From positions 1 through 64,000 of the forward strand of contig JAOAEJ010000055.1 of assembly GCA_026416815.1 (NCBI GenBank): 64,000 nt of DNA, given 5' to 3'. Source of the DNA: Clostridia bacterium. Lineage in GTDB: Bacteria > Bacillota > Clostridia > Acetivibrionales > DSM-2933. The notes under the pieces are model-generated. The model was not told where the DNA came from. It did not search any database and worked only from the letters and a program-made list of their open reading frames with translations. Of the stretch, positions 17,560 through 26,036 are shown in pieces; position 1 is the stretch's first letter; every line of letters begins with the position of its first letter. A program made the translations under genes and the position numbers.

Positions 17560-17588
17560 TTGCAATTTCCAACCACAATGGATATAAT
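17560..17588 (+). promoter_or_regulatory. Promoter of repeat unit C1
   Basis: TTGCAA (17560-17565), 17-nt spacer, TATAAT (17583-17588). Transcription would start near 17595, exactly at the 5' arm of the closing helix. It is identical in copy 2. Confidence 0.75.
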
Positions 17589-17594
17589 TTACTT

Positions 17595-17837
17595 GGGAAA
17601 ATTAAAAAGGCCGCCATGTCCTGTAAGTGCGCCAACACTTACAGGCTCATGCAGGTGGGACTAGCACCTACACGAATAGCACAAGGCTATCACAGCGAAC
17701 CTTATGTTATTATACTTTACCATGCTATTTTTTTCAAGATAACATACAGGGGTGTGCGTGTAGGAATGTTTATTTACATAAACCTGCGCGCGCACCTTTT
17801 TAATTTTCCCTCTCAATAAAACTTGAGGGGGAAAATT
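17595..17837 (+). promoter_or_regulatory. Structured 5' leader with switch-like pairing, copy 1
   Basis: GGGAAAATTAAAAAGG (17595-17610) pairs perfectly with CCTTTTTAATTTTCCC (17795-17810), closing a multibranch domain. Inside are CCTGTAAGTG/CACTTACAGG (17620-17645), AGGTG/CACCT (17653-17669), ATAGC/GCTAT (17676-17690), TATGTTAT/ATAACATA (17703-17746) and a 14-bp helix with wobbles (17751-17764/17783-17796). The 3' arm of the closing helix can instead pair, as AATTTTCCCTCTCAA (17802-17816), with TTGAGGGGGAAAATT (17823-17837), which contains the Shine-Dalgarno GAGGGGG. The two pairings exclude each other, as in a translational riboswitch. The ligand or trigger is unknown and I do not recognise a named RNA class. 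Confidence 0.75.
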
Positions 17838-17841
17838 ATAT

Positions 17842-18168
17842 ATGAATAGCAGCGACCGTTCAAAGAAGTGGGAGGGGCTATCAGGCATAGCCGGGGTCCT
17901 GGTTGAAAGGCGCCTCAACAAGCTGGAAAAGGAGCTGTACTGCACCGACAGGTACAAGGAGCTTTCTGCCAGAGAGCAAAGCCTATACTGCCAACTGGAA
18001 GAAGCCCTTCCCGACCACCTGAAGCCTGTATTATCCGACTACAGCGACCTTCTATATACCATTCTGAACATACAGGAAGACTACTACTACCAGCACGGCT
18101 TCACAGATGCCTTCGCCCTCACCCTTGGGTTGGAGGATAGGCTGTCCGATGACAGGATGGATGTATAA
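17842..18168 (+). CDS. 108-aa protein of repeat unit C, copy 1
   Basis: This is a small soluble, mostly helical, acidic protein (NSSDRSKKWEGLSGIAG at the start, then helices with LVERRLNKLEKELY and LEEALPDHLKPVLSDYSDLL, ending QHGFTDAFALTLGLEDRL). The GF-x-x-A pattern near the end recalls small clostridial proteins such as those grouped as DUF6809, but I am not sure of this. GC content and codon use are clearly higher than in the surrounding DNA, a sign of transfer. The ribosome site GAGGGGG is embedded in the leader hairpin, so translation is probably regulated. A copy differing at only a few residues (for example D34E, L38I, P54T, L94F) is encoded at 36237-36563. Confidence 0.75.
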   Translation: MNSSDRSKKWEGLSGIAGVLVERRLNKLEKELYCTDRYKELSAREQSLYCQLEEALPDHLKPVLSDYSDLLYTILNIQEDYYYQHGFTDAFALTLGLEDRLSDDRMDV

Positions 18169-18169
18169 C

Positions 18170-18201
18170 AAAGCCTACTTGGATTATCTAAGGGGTTTTT
18201 G
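18170..18201 (+). terminator. Terminator of repeat unit C1
   Basis: AAAGCCTACTT ... AAGGGGTTTTT forms a stem-loop with U-tract directly after the stop codon. The equivalent in copy 2 has altered but still pairing arms. Confidence 0.65.
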
Positions 18202-18241
18202 TAATGCGTTGACAAATTAACATCTGGGAAGCAAGTCACAA

Positions 18242-18306
18242 CAATTAAGGAAGTGCATTTTAACAGTTGAATCCTTAGAAATTTGCAATGTTAAAAAGCA
18301 CTAGGA
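18242..18306 (+). repeat. Hairpin element E, copy 1
   Basis: GGAAGTGCATTTTAACA ... AATGTTAAAAAGCACTA forms a stem just upstream of the radical SAM gene. A related hairpin at 38806-38872 lies upstream of another gene. It may be a leader structure or a tiny mobile repeat. Confidence 0.6.
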
Positions 18307-18315
18307 GTATATAAA

Positions 18316-20064
18316 ATGCGAGTAATGCTCATATTTCCACCACAATTTGATGCTACCATGCCCAATTTAGCTCTGCCATGCTTAGCTTCAGTATTAAGAA
18401 GTGCAGGGCATGAAGTAGTTCTTAAGGACGTGAATGTTGAATCATACGAACACCTCCTAACTGAGACAGCGCTAAAACGAGCGTTTGAGTTAATATGTGA
18501 AAGACGAAAACACTTTATCTTCTCGGGTACTTCTCCCCATGAATTCGAACGTCTGGTAAACAAAAGAAATGTGCTGTTTGAAAATATAGAGTGGGCAAAA
18601 GGGGTTTTTAGGGATAAAGAGGCTTTTTACAACACTGAGAAATATAAAGAAGCCTTTGAATTAATCACAGATTCATTTAAGTTCTTATCCTTAGCCTATT
18701 ATAGGACAGAACTCTCGCAGAATCAGTATAGGACAAATTATAGCCATGAATCTACTGGACAAATAATGGAGGCTGTAAAAGAAGAAGCTAATACCACTAA
18801 CCTTTATATAGATTATTTCAAACACTATACAATCCCTGATATCATAAAGCATTCACCAAGGGTAGTAGGGATTTCTATAACTGCTTCAAGCCAGATGATC
18901 CCTGCACTGACACTGGCGAGTATGATTAAAAAAGAAATAGAAAATGTACACGTTGTTGTTGGCGGGAATCACATAACAAGTTTAAAGGATAAGCTTGCTG
19001 ATAACTATAAATTGTTCTCATTATTTGATAGTGCAATAGTTCACGAAGGGGAAACAGCCATATTAAAACTGGTTGAAAGCATAGATAAAGGGAGCCCCTT
19101 GGATTGTGTCCCAAACCTTATCTATAAAGATGAAAATGGGAAAATAAAAGCAAATGGATGCAAAGTTGAAGACATACACAAGCTTCTTACCCCTGACTTC
19201 AAAGGACTTCCACTTGAACTCTACTTTTCACCGGAAACAGTTATACCTATTTATTCTTCCAGGGGGTGTTATTGGAAAAAATGTACCTTTTGTAATTTTA
19301 CAAAAGCGACGGGAATGCAGTATAGAAGTCATTGTGCAGAGCGAATTGTAGAGGATATAAAAAAGCTTTCAATGGAGCTGAACGCAGCTAATTTTCTTTT
19401 TATTGACGAAGCTCTGACCCCAAAATTTTTGAACGAGCTATCAGATGAATTAATACAATCGGGCCTTAAAGTTAATTGGTTTAGCCAATCTAAATTTGAG
19501 GAAAAGCTAGACCAAGAGCTATGTAATAAGATTGCAAAATCCGGGTGCAGCTTTCTGGCATTTGGCCTTGAATCTGCCTGCGACAGAGTATTGGGAAAGA
19601 TGGAAAAAGGAACAAATAAGAAATTAATAAGAGAAACTCTTAAGAACAGCAGCAATGCCGGCATAGCTAACCACATATACTTTTTTTCAGGCTTCCCCAC
19701 TGAAACCTTTGAGGAGGCCATGGAAACCATTGATTTTATCATTGAAAATGTTAACTATATTCAGTCAATGGCTTCATCTGTCTTTGTGCTGCAAAACAAT
19801 TCCTACGTTTACAGCCATTTGGATGAATTTAATATAACAGGGGTTTCTCAAAGACAAAACTATGATCTTTCCATATCCTTTGATTATGAGGTAGAATCAG
19901 GGCTTACTCAGCAGGAGGCATTGCGTTTCCGCAAAAAGTCTCTGGAAATAATGAGTAAATACAACTACAGATTTTATGGCTATAGAATTTTATTATATTC
20001 AAAAAAATTCGGTTCTAAAGGATTAATAAAACTAAAAATACTGGACAAGTTAAACAGTGTATGA
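18316..20064 (+). CDS. B12-binding radical SAM enzyme of a RiPP-like cluster
   Basis: This is a 582-aa protein. The N-terminus MRVMLIFPPQFDATMPNLAL is the usual start of B12-binding radical SAM proteins. The cobalamin-binding region holds VVGISITASSQMIPAL and VVVGGNHITS. The radical SAM motif is RGCYWKKCTFC, a CX4CX2C variant of the canonical CX3CX2C seen in some B12-dependent RiPP enzymes. The barrel continues with FLFIDEALTP and FLAFGLESACDRVLGKM. Such enzymes methylate unactivated carbons or rearrange substrates. It converges with a gene for an NHLP-type RiPP precursor, which is the likely substrate, although a small-molecule substrate from the neighbouring isoprenoid enzyme is possible. 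No strong ribosome site is seen (AGGAG 11 nt upstream). Confidence 0.85.
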   Translation: MRVMLIFPPQFDATMPNLALPCLASVLRSAGHEVVLKDVNVESYEHLLTETALKRAFELICERRKHFIFSGTSPHEFERLVNKRNVLFENIEWAKGVFRDKEAFYNTEKYKEAFELITDSFKFLSLAYYRTELSQNQYRTNYSHESTGQIMEAVKEEANTTNLYIDYFKHYTIPDIIKHSPRVVGISITASSQMIPALTLASMIKKEIENVHVVVGGNHITSLKDKLADNYKLFSLFDSAIVHEGETAILKLVESIDKGSPLDCVPNLIYKDENGKIKANGCKVEDIHKLLTPDFKGLPLELYFSPETVIPIYSSRGCYWKKCTFCNFTKATGMQYRSHCAERIVEDIKKLSMELNAANFLFIDEALTPKFLNELSDELIQSGLKVNWFSQSKFEEKLDQELCNKIAKSGCSFLAFGLESACDRVLGKMEKGTNKKLIRETLKNSSNAGIANHIYFFSGFPTETFEEAMETIDFIIENVNYIQSMASSVFVLQNNSYVYSHLDEFNITGVSQRQNYDLSISFDYEVESGLTQQEALRFRKKSLEIMSKYNYRFYGYRILLYSKKFGSKGLIKLKILDKLNSV

Positions 20065-20075
20065 CTTGTCCAGTA
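20039..20075. terminator. Hairpin across the radical SAM stop codon
   Basis: TACTGGACAAGT (20039-20050) pairs perfectly with ACTTGTCCAGTA (20064-20075), followed by TTTCC. It separates the convergent radical SAM and precursor genes. Confidence 0.65.
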
Positions 20076-20113
20076 TTTCCAATTCAATTAATCCTATAAA
20101 ACTATATTCCAAA

Positions 20114-20329
20114 TTACCAAACAGTTACCGGATCTTCTTCATCGCGGTGGTAAGGGATTACAAAATATACTTTATCTGCGGTTTCTTCTACAACTTCTAT
20201 CTGGATATTGGGAGGAAGGCTGTAACCAAGCTCGTCAAGAACAACTAATGGCTCTTTTTTAAACCTTTCCTTAAGTTCTTCATCTTGGCTTATTTTACTT
20301 AGTATATCTTCATAAATTTTATCGTGCAT
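20114..20329 (-). CDS. NHLP-type RiPP precursor peptide
   Basis: This is a 71-aa protein that matches the nitrile-hydratase-like leader peptide (NHLP) family: IYEDILSKISQDEELKERF, then PLVVLDELGYSLPPNIQIEV and VEETADKVYFVIP. In this family the leader ends at the VIP-like motif, so the core would be the last ten or so residues (YHRDEEDPVTVW). That core is short, acidic and has no Cys, Ser-rich or Gly-rich pattern, so its modification would be of an unusual kind. The start at 20329 follows AAAGGAGAC; a longer reading from 20350 overlaps that site. Neighbours are a B12-radical SAM enzyme and an isoprenoid-type synthase. It could alternatively be a stand-alone nitrile-hydratase-like protein. Confidence 0.75.
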   Translation of the reverse strand: MHDKIYEDILSKISQDEELKERFKKEPLVVLDELGYSLPPNIQIEVVEETADKVYFVIPYHRDEEDPVTVW

Positions 20330-20407
20330 TTGAAATCGTCTCCTTTTCAATACTTAAAATGTACATCGTAAATACTGCAGCATACTACCTAACAGGTTTT
20401 ACTTATA

Positions 20408-20505
20408 GATAACCAAACTTAAAAGTGATTTTTCCCAGCTAGGAAACCACCACTTATCACAGGTGTTTCCCTAGCTGGAAATCACTAAACTTAACTTTGC
20501 TTATC
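20408..20505. repeat. Palindromic repeat family A, copy 2
   Basis: This 98-bp inverted repeat starts GATAACCAAAC and ends GCTTATC, with the inner stem CCCAGCTAGGAAA / TTTCCCTAGCTGG and the loop CACTTATCACAG. The outer arms differ from copies 1 and 3 but still pair. Its right end overlaps the last codons of the minus-strand gene at 20491. Confidence 0.8.
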
Positions 20506-21492
20506 TTTAAGTAAATACACAAGACCTCCTCTCATATAATTACTTTTTTTTGAGCGCACTACAATTTTCCTAAAATCCTCATATAAGCTTTCATGGTATG
20601 CAAGCAGATATGGATAATCCTGTGCTTCACTTTGTATAAAAATACGATTATCTTCTGCAATTTCGAATAGTTTGTACAAAACACCGCCAAAATGCTTTGC
20701 AGCATTGACATGTGTTTCGTTTAAGCTCCAAAAATCAGCTATTCCACGGTTATCCATAACCTGAGAAATAAAATATGTGCAATTCCCCACAGCATGATCC
20801 TCTTTCCAATCGCTTATATCGTCCATCATCTGGAATGTGAGAACAATGCGGTCAATAATTTCAGAAAGAGTATCTATTGAAGCGCTCTTACCTCCCAAAA
20901 GACATGCTCCGGCAGATAATACTTTAAGCGGGGCAGCTTTTCGAGCTACAAGTATTAAGTCATGTTTTGAATATACTTTCTTTTGCCCGCTGTCTTTTTG
21001 CTCCCATATCACGCTTTCAGCCCATTCAACAAGATATTCTTTGAAGTAGGCCCAAAATACTGAATCTTCCTTAAATATTAAACGAAACTGCTCAATGAAT
21101 TCAGTAAAAAAAAGATTGCTAAGGGGAAGAAGGTTTGCTTTATATTCTCCGGGAGATATGTCCATAACCGCATCCTGAATAAGAATATGCAGCCATAGAT
21201 ACATAAATCCTTCAGACATGGATCGACAGGTTTCATCTTCAAGGCCGAATGGCTTCTGAAGCCAAAAGGGCAATAGTAGAAACATAGGATTGCGATTAAA
21301 ACTTTCATTAAGTATGTTGTACTTTTCCAGATAGCTTAGAGCATCATCCTGGAAGATTACCGGATAAGCAGATACTTTTTTGTGGACTGAACTCATAATT
21401 ATTTCAAAGTCTTTATCAAAGTCATGCAAAAAATCTATCCTGACCACCTCCTTGAAGGGATGATTCTGAAATGTAATTGATTGTTGAATCAT
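20491..21492 (-). CDS. Class I isoprenoid synthase-like enzyme
   Basis: This is an all-helical protein of about 333 aa. The second Asp-rich motif FQMMDDISDWKED (DDxxD) and a weaker first motif ILIQDAVMD sit at the expected spacing for class I isoprenoid synthases (terpene synthases, prenyl transferases), and YLLKDKQS closes the protein. It probably ionises a prenyl diphosphate to build or cyclise a terpene, or transfers a prenyl group. A minus-strand promoter (see 21503-21531) ends so close to the ATG at 21492 that the mRNA may be nearly leaderless. Upstream ATG/TTG codons at 21498 and 21531 would fall at or before the transcription start. Neighbours suggest a combined RiPP-terpene or signal-molecule locus. 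Confidence 0.75.
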   Translation of the reverse strand: MIQQSITFQNHPFKEVVRIDFLHDFDKDFEIIMSSVHKKVSAYPVIFQDDALSYLEKYNILNESFNRNPMFLLLPFWLQKPFGLEDETCRSMSEGFMYLWLHILIQDAVMDISPGEYKANLLPLSNLFFTEFIEQFRLIFKEDSVFWAYFKEYLVEWAESVIWEQKDSGQKKVYSKHDLILVARKAAPLKVLSAGACLLGGKSASIDTLSEIIDRIVLTFQMMDDISDWKEDHAVGNCTYFISQVMDNRGIADFWSLNETHVNAAKHFGGVLYKLFEIAEDNRIFIQSEAQDYPYLLAYHESLYEDFRKIVVRSKKSNYMRGGLVYLLKDKQS

Positions 21493-21502
21493 AACCATTT
21501 TT

Positions 21503-21531
21503 AGTATAATATGTTTGAGTATAGCGGTCAA
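21503..21531 (-). promoter_or_regulatory. Promoter of the isoprenoid synthase gene, overlapping a divergent promoter
   Basis: On the minus strand: TTGACC (21531-21526), 17-nt spacer, TATACT (21508-21503). On the plus strand TATAAT (21505-21510) with TTGTTG (21481-21486, 18-nt spacer) could drive the kinase gene. The two -10 boxes overlap, so the promoters would compete. Confidence 0.55.
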
Positions 21532-21549
21532 CTACAGGAGTGTAAAATC

Positions 21550-23919
21550 ATGAAGAGCCTACTGATTAAAAGCATGTTTGTTTTACTTATTTCATATATA
21601 TTGGTGTATGCTTTTCCGTATTCTGCAACAGCAAGTATTGTGGAAGGTCAGGAAAAGGTAACATTAAATGAAGGATGGATGCTCTACACGGGGGAGTCAC
21701 CCAAAGACGGCAGAACGTTCCCTTTTCAGGCATCAGATAAAACCGGGCCTGTGAATTGGGTAAGTATTGATAACCTCAATAACTTGGACAATGTCGCAAA
21801 AGACACTACACCTTCTTGGCTTAAAGTAATTCTTCCCCATAAAAATTTAGAAAATCCATGTATTTATTTTGAGCTTATATATGGTCAATCCTTGGAGGTA
21901 TATCTGGACTCCAATAAAATAATTGAACGGGTACGTCCCCTGTGGCCCTGCACTAATGTAGCAAACATTGAGATTGTACCATTGCCCCGTGATTATCAGG
22001 GTAAACCGCTTTTTATCAGGGTGATTCCCGGTGAAATGTTAAACAGCGTTGGACCGCGCCCCAATGTTTATATAGGCGAATCCTCGAAGCTTCTGCCGAT
22101 TTATGCCGACGCTAAGTTTAACGAATTGATTTTCAGCATAATCATGGGCAGCATACTTATCTTTCTAGGGGTTATGATACTGTTTTTTTCGCTTTTCTTT
22201 GAAAAATCCCAGAGAAAAAGCTGGAAAAGTATCGGCTTATTGTCACTAACTTTTGGTTTCTTTGCGGCATTGAATTCTGATAAATTATACTTGATTTTGG
22301 GCGATAAGGAGCTTTATGCACTTATCTTCTACGATATAATAAAATTCGTGTTTCTGAGCATCTTGTCTAATATGCTTATTAAGATATTAGGTGAAAAATA
22401 CAGGATGAGTATTTTAAGAAAGATATTAGTCACACAAAATGTATATGCATTAGTCTGCTTCATACTACTCATTCTAAACCTTGCTTCAGGGTATAAGTAT
22501 ATGCTGCTTTACCGGATTCTTTCTTACGATATCCTTGGGGTTATTTACCTTATATCATTTATAATTTATGGAGTAATTATAATTGCATATGCTTTAAAAA
22601 AGGATGCTGAAGCAAAAACAATATTATATGGATTGCTGTCCTTTGTGCTTTTTACACTAATAGACTTTGCAATCTTTTTCATCTTCAATCCACGACATTC
22701 AATGGTTTTATGTAATTGGGGACTTCTTGGATTTATTATTTCAGTAATAATTGTACTTGCAAAAAGAATTTCACTTGACCACGCCCGGGTTATTCAATAC
22801 TCCGAGGAACTGGTAAACCTCAATCAAACCCTTGAACAGCGTGTTTTAGAAAGAACAGTAGAATTAGAAAAAAGCAACCAGATACTTTCGGATACCAATG
22901 AAGAAATGTATGCAACAAATGAGGAGCTGGTGTCAACCTTGGCACAGCTAAACGAAACCCATGAACAGCTGATACAAGCTGAAAAAATGGCAGCCCTCGG
23001 GCATCTGGTTGCAGGTATTGCCCATGAAATCAATACCCCAATGGGTGCTATAAAGGCCTCTATAAATAATGTCTCGCAGTACTTTATAAATTGGATGGAT
23101 GACTCTAAAAAGCTGTTTAAAATTCTTTCTGAAGAAGAACAGAGTATGTTTTATGATTTGGTCTTACAAGCCATTGAAAATAAGGAAAGCCTTTCTTCCA
23201 GAGAGGAGAGGGCCTTGAAAAAATCGCTTATTCAAAGGCTTAATGAACTTCAGATAAAAAATTCAAGTGAAATAGCTGATATGCTCATAGATATGGGGAT
23301 TTCAAGTAATGTGGATAAATATATTTCCCTTTTGGAGGCTCACGATAACCTTTTTATCGTGAATTCAGCCTATACCCTTTCGGGTATCCAAAGGAACAGT
23401 AAAAACATCTCTCTTTGCACTGACAAAGTATCAAAGATGGTGTTTGCTTTAAAGTCTTACACCCACTATGATGACAAAAAGGAATTTGTAAGTGCAAATA
23501 TAATCTCCGGAATTGAGACAGTACTTACGCTATATCAAAATAAACTGAAGCAGGGCGTAGTTCTTGAAAGAACATATGAAGATATTCCTGAAATATTATG
23601 CAATCCCGATGAGCTTAGCCAGGTCTGGACCAACATAATACATAATGCACTCCAGGCAATGGACTACAAAGGCAGGCTTGAGATTAAAGTCTTTGCAGAA
23701 GAAGGCTTTATTGCAGCTCAGTTTACCGACAGCGGAACAGGTATTGCAGATGAGATTAAACACAAGATATTTAATCCCTTTTTCACAACAAAGCCCCAGG
23801 GAGAAGGGACAGGTCTGGGACTTGATATAGTGAAAAAAATCGTTGACAGACACAATGGAAACATTCACTTTGAGAGTGTGCCCGGGTGTACATCATTTAA
23901 AGTTTTACTGCCTATATAG
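21550..23919 (+). CDS. Membrane histidine kinase with 7TMR-like sensor
   Basis: This is a 789-aa protein with a signal peptide (1-30), an extracytoplasmic beta-rich domain (about 31-190, with [13 protein letters not shown] and [10 protein letters not shown], like the jelly-roll domain of 7TMR-DISM receptors), seven hydrophobic helices (about 200-410), a coiled coil (about 420-480), a HisKA-like domain with His492 in [11 protein letters not shown], and a HATPase domain with [24 protein letters not shown] and [12 protein letters not shown] long insert separates the His box and the ATPase domain. The ligand may be a carbohydrate or lipid-like signal. Start: ACAGGAG 9-10 nt before ATG 21550. It probably phosphorylates one or both response regulators that follow. 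Confidence 0.9.
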   Translation: MKSLLIKSMFVLLISYILVYAFPYSATASIVEGQEKVTLNEGWMLYTGESPKDGRTFPFQASDKTGPVNWVSIDNLNNLDNVAKDTTPSWLKVILPHKNLENPCIYFELIYGQSLEVYLDSNKIIERVRPLWPCTNVANIEIVPLPRDYQGKPLFIRVIPGEMLNSVGPRPNVYIGESSKLLPIYADAKFNELIFSIIMGSILIFLGVMILFFSLFFEKSQRKSWKSIGLLSLTFGFFAALNSDKLYLILGDKELYALIFYDIIKFVFLSILSNMLIKILGEKYRMSILRKILVTQNVYALVCFILLILNLASGYKYMLLYRILSYDILGVIYLISFIIYGVIIIAYALKKDAEAKTILYGLLSFVLFTLIDFAIFFIFNPRHSMVLCNWGLLGFIISVIIVLAKRISLDHARVIQYSEELVNLNQTLEQRVLERTVELEKSNQILSDTNEEMYATNEELVSTLAQLNETHEQLIQAEKMAALGHLVAGIAHEINTPMGAIKASINNVSQYFINWMDDSKKLFKILSEEEQSMFYDLVLQAIENKESLSSREERALKKSLIQRLNELQIKNSSEIADMLIDMGISSNVDKYISLLEAHDNLFIVNSAYTLSGIQRNSKNISLCTDKVSKMVFALKSYTHYDDKKEFVSANIISGIETVLTLYQNKLKQGVVLERTYEDIPEILCNPDELSQVWTNIIHNALQAMDYKGRLEIKVFAEEGFIAAQFTDSGTGIADEIKHKIFNPFFTTKPQGEGTGLGLDIVKKIVDRHNGNIHFESVPGCTSFKVLLPI

Positions 23920-24065
23920 ATAACCAAAGGTAAAACTGAAAATTGGGGGTGCAGGGGGCGGAGTCCTCATGCTTGCGGCTCTGCCGCAAAATAAAAGCTT
24001 CCCTCCCTCGGGGAGGGGCAGGGGTGGGGGTTAAATATTTTTAACTATAAATTTGGCTATCTATA
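23915..24065. repeat. GC-rich MITE-like element D
   Basis: The terminal inverted repeats are TATAGATAACCAAA (23915-23928) and TTTGGCTATCTATA (24052-24065). The interior is far more G+C-rich than its surroundings and contains hairpins such as TTGCGGCTCTGCCGCAA and CCCTCCCTCGGGGAGGGG. The left end overlaps the kinase stop codon. The terminal GATAACCAAA resembles the start of repeat A copy 2. Confidence 0.65.
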
Positions 24066-24096
24066 AGAAGATAAATAAGCGAGGGGGACTTTACAA

Positions 24097-24804
24097 ATGA
24101 ATAAAATGGTTATCATCTGCGTTGATGATGAAAAAGTGCTTCTTAAAAGCTTGAAGGAAGAAATTATAAGGATTTTTGGTTATATATACGAAGTAGTTGT
24201 TGCAGAAAGCGCTTCTGAAGCAATTGAGATAATTCAGGAACTTAAAGGTGAAGGCCAAGAAATTCCACTAGTCATTGCAGACTATATTATGCCTGAAATG
24301 AACGGAGCTGAGCTGTTAAGGGAAGTACACAAAGTTTTACCCCAAACCTGTAAAGTAATCTTATCCGGGCAAGCAGATATTGAAGGAATAGCGAATGCGG
24401 TAAATGAGGCTCAGCTCTTTAAGTACCTGGAAAAGCCATGGGATAAGGAAGAATTAAAGTCAACCATCGTTGAGGCAATTTCCTTATATCTGGCTGATAA
24501 AGAGAATAAGGAGCTTATCGAAAAGAACAGCATACTGGAAAATGAATTGGAAGAAATTCAAATTGAAATCGAAACCCGTGCAAAGGAGTGTACCGACAGT
24601 GCAGACATCTTAGAGCAGATTCAGACTCCTCTCTTGGAGGTTAAAGCCAGCATTGAATTAATAGACAAGTCATTAAGACACCCTAAAGGGTTTAATAACG
24701 TGGAAAGTGCAAACCTTTACAGTAAGATCATCCATGAAATTGATAGTTTAATCAAAAACCTGAATCAGATAAAAAATAAAAATCGTAAGGATGAAGCGCT
24801 ATGA
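24097..24804 (+). CDS. Response regulator with coiled-coil output
   Basis: This is a 235-aa protein. Residues 1-130 form a receiver domain: VDDEKVLLKS (acidic pocket), Asp62 in ADYIMPEMNG (phospho-acceptor), VILSGQAD and LEKPWD (conserved Lys). The rest (about 130-235) is a long charged coiled coil with no DNA-binding domain, so it probably works by protein contact. The receiver type (DYIMPEMNG, SGQAD, KPWD) is the one often seen with hybrid or RpfG-like regulators. Its stop overlaps the start of the next regulator (ATGA), so both are made together. AGCGAGGGGG precedes the ATG. Confidence 0.9.
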   Translation: MNKMVIICVDDEKVLLKSLKEEIIRIFGYIYEVVVAESASEAIEIIQELKGEGQEIPLVIADYIMPEMNGAELLREVHKVLPQTCKVILSGQADIEGIANAVNEAQLFKYLEKPWDKEELKSTIVEAISLYLADKENKELIEKNSILENELEEIQIEIETRAKECTDSADILEQIQTPLLEVKASIELIDKSLRHPKGFNNVESANLYSKIIHEIDSLIKNLNQIKNKNRKDEAL

Positions 24805-26024
24805 CAGAAAAACCTTATATTATTTGTGTAGATGATGAGAAGGTTGTATTAAATTCCTTGCGGGAGCAGATTAAACTGAATTTTGGGAGTCGTTATAATA
24901 TTGAGGTTGCAGAGTGCGGTCACGAGGCTCTATCCATTTACGAAGAACTGGTTTCGGATAATAGGGAAATTCCCGTTGTAATTTGCGACTATATTATGCC
25001 CGATATCAAAGGTGATGAGGTTTTAAAAAGTATTCATGAATATGGTCTTGAGACTTCAAAGATTTTGCTGACTGGGCAAGCTTCGCTTCAGGGCATAAAA
25101 AAGGCTGTCAATGAAGCAAAAGTATTCAGATATGTTGCAAAGCCCTGGGAAAATGAAAAACTGTGTTCTGTTATTGAAGAATCATTAGATTTTTACTACA
25201 AAAATAAATTTAGTACCGACGAGAATAAAAAACTGAAAGAAAAAAATATTGAGCTTAAGAGTGCCATTAAGCATAAGGTAAAGGAATTTGAAGATGTGGA
25301 TGAAGGGTTTGCCGAGGACGACAAATACTCGGGGAAAAGCTCTGACAGCTTTACATATAAGATAGCACAGGATGTAAGCGAATCGTTGTCATGTGTCAAA
25401 AATGGAATCGATATGCTTCAAAAATTAAAAGGTAACCTTGAGGATAAAGCGATTGGAGAAATTCAAAACCATCTGCAAACCTTTGAAGAATACTTTTTGA
25501 ATATTTCAAGCTCCATTGAAAATCTGATTGGCAGTATTGAATCCAAACCCCAGGCTCAAACTTTTGAGTCAGTATCCGATGAGCCAAATGAAGTGCTTGA
25601 TAAAGTATTTTCTGTGAAAACCGAGATATTTAAGAGCGTAGATGAATTAACAAACAGGATTCAAGGTATTGAAAAACTAATAAAGAAAGAGCCGAAAAAG
25701 ATTGTTGCATGGGACAATGAAGATATCTTGCTATTTAATCTCGATGAAATTTTATTCTTTTCCCGTGAAGGCAGAAGTATAATTGTCGTGACGAAAAACG
25801 GTAAATACAAAGTCAGGAAAACTATTTCAGAGCTTGAAGAAAGCCTGCATGAGAATAATTTTTTCAGGTGCCACAAAAGTTACCTGGTCAACTTGAAATA
25901 TGTAAGCAGGCTTGCCCCGTGGCTCGGGAATGACAGCTATATGACAACAATCGAAGGCTATGCCAGTGAAATTCCCGTTAGCAGGAATTATATTAAAGAT
26001 ATGAAACGAATTTTTGGTATATAG
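24801..26024 (+). CDS. Response regulator with LytTR DNA-binding domain
   Basis: This is a 407-aa protein with a receiver domain 1-130 (VDDEKVVLNS, Asp63 in CDYIMPDIKG, LTGQAS, AKPWEN) closely similar to the preceding regulator, then a coiled-coil linker (about 135-300) and a C-terminal LytTR domain (about 305-407) with FNLDEILFFSREGRSIIVVT, FFRCHKSYLVNLKYV and PVSRNYIKDMKRIFG. LytTR regulators bind paired repeats and often control bacteriocin and quorum systems. This is the only DNA-binding output in the block and may control the radical SAM/NHLP/isoprenoid genes. The unusually long linker is shared in style with the neighbour, suggesting a heterodimer. Confidence 0.9.
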   Translation: MTEKPYIICVDDEKVVLNSLREQIKLNFGSRYNIEVAECGHEALSIYEELVSDNREIPVVICDYIMPDIKGDEVLKSIHEYGLETSKILLTGQASLQGIKKAVNEAKVFRYVAKPWENEKLCSVIEESLDFYYKNKFSTDENKKLKEKNIELKSAIKHKVKEFEDVDEGFAEDDKYSGKSSDSFTYKIAQDVSESLSCVKNGIDMLQKLKGNLEDKAIGEIQNHLQTFEEYFLNISSSIENLIGSIESKPQAQTFESVSDEPNEVLDKVFSVKTEIFKSVDELTNRIQGIEKLIKKEPKKIVAWDNEDILLFNLDEILFFSREGRSIIVVTKNGKYKVRKTISELEESLHENNFFRCHKSYLVNLKYVSRLAPWLGNDSYMTTIEGYASEIPVSRNYIKDMKRIFGI

Positions 26025-26036
26025 GCTAAGTGTAAC

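Larger units (their letters stand above)
17550..18217 (+). repeat. Repeat unit C, copy 1 (promoter + structured leader + 108-aa gene + terminator)
   Basis: This stretch of about 0.66 kb recurs with high identity at 35945-36615. Similarity begins at AACACCTTGCAATTTCC and ends at TTGACAAAT after the terminator. Coding and non-coding parts are both conserved. Confidence 0.9.
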
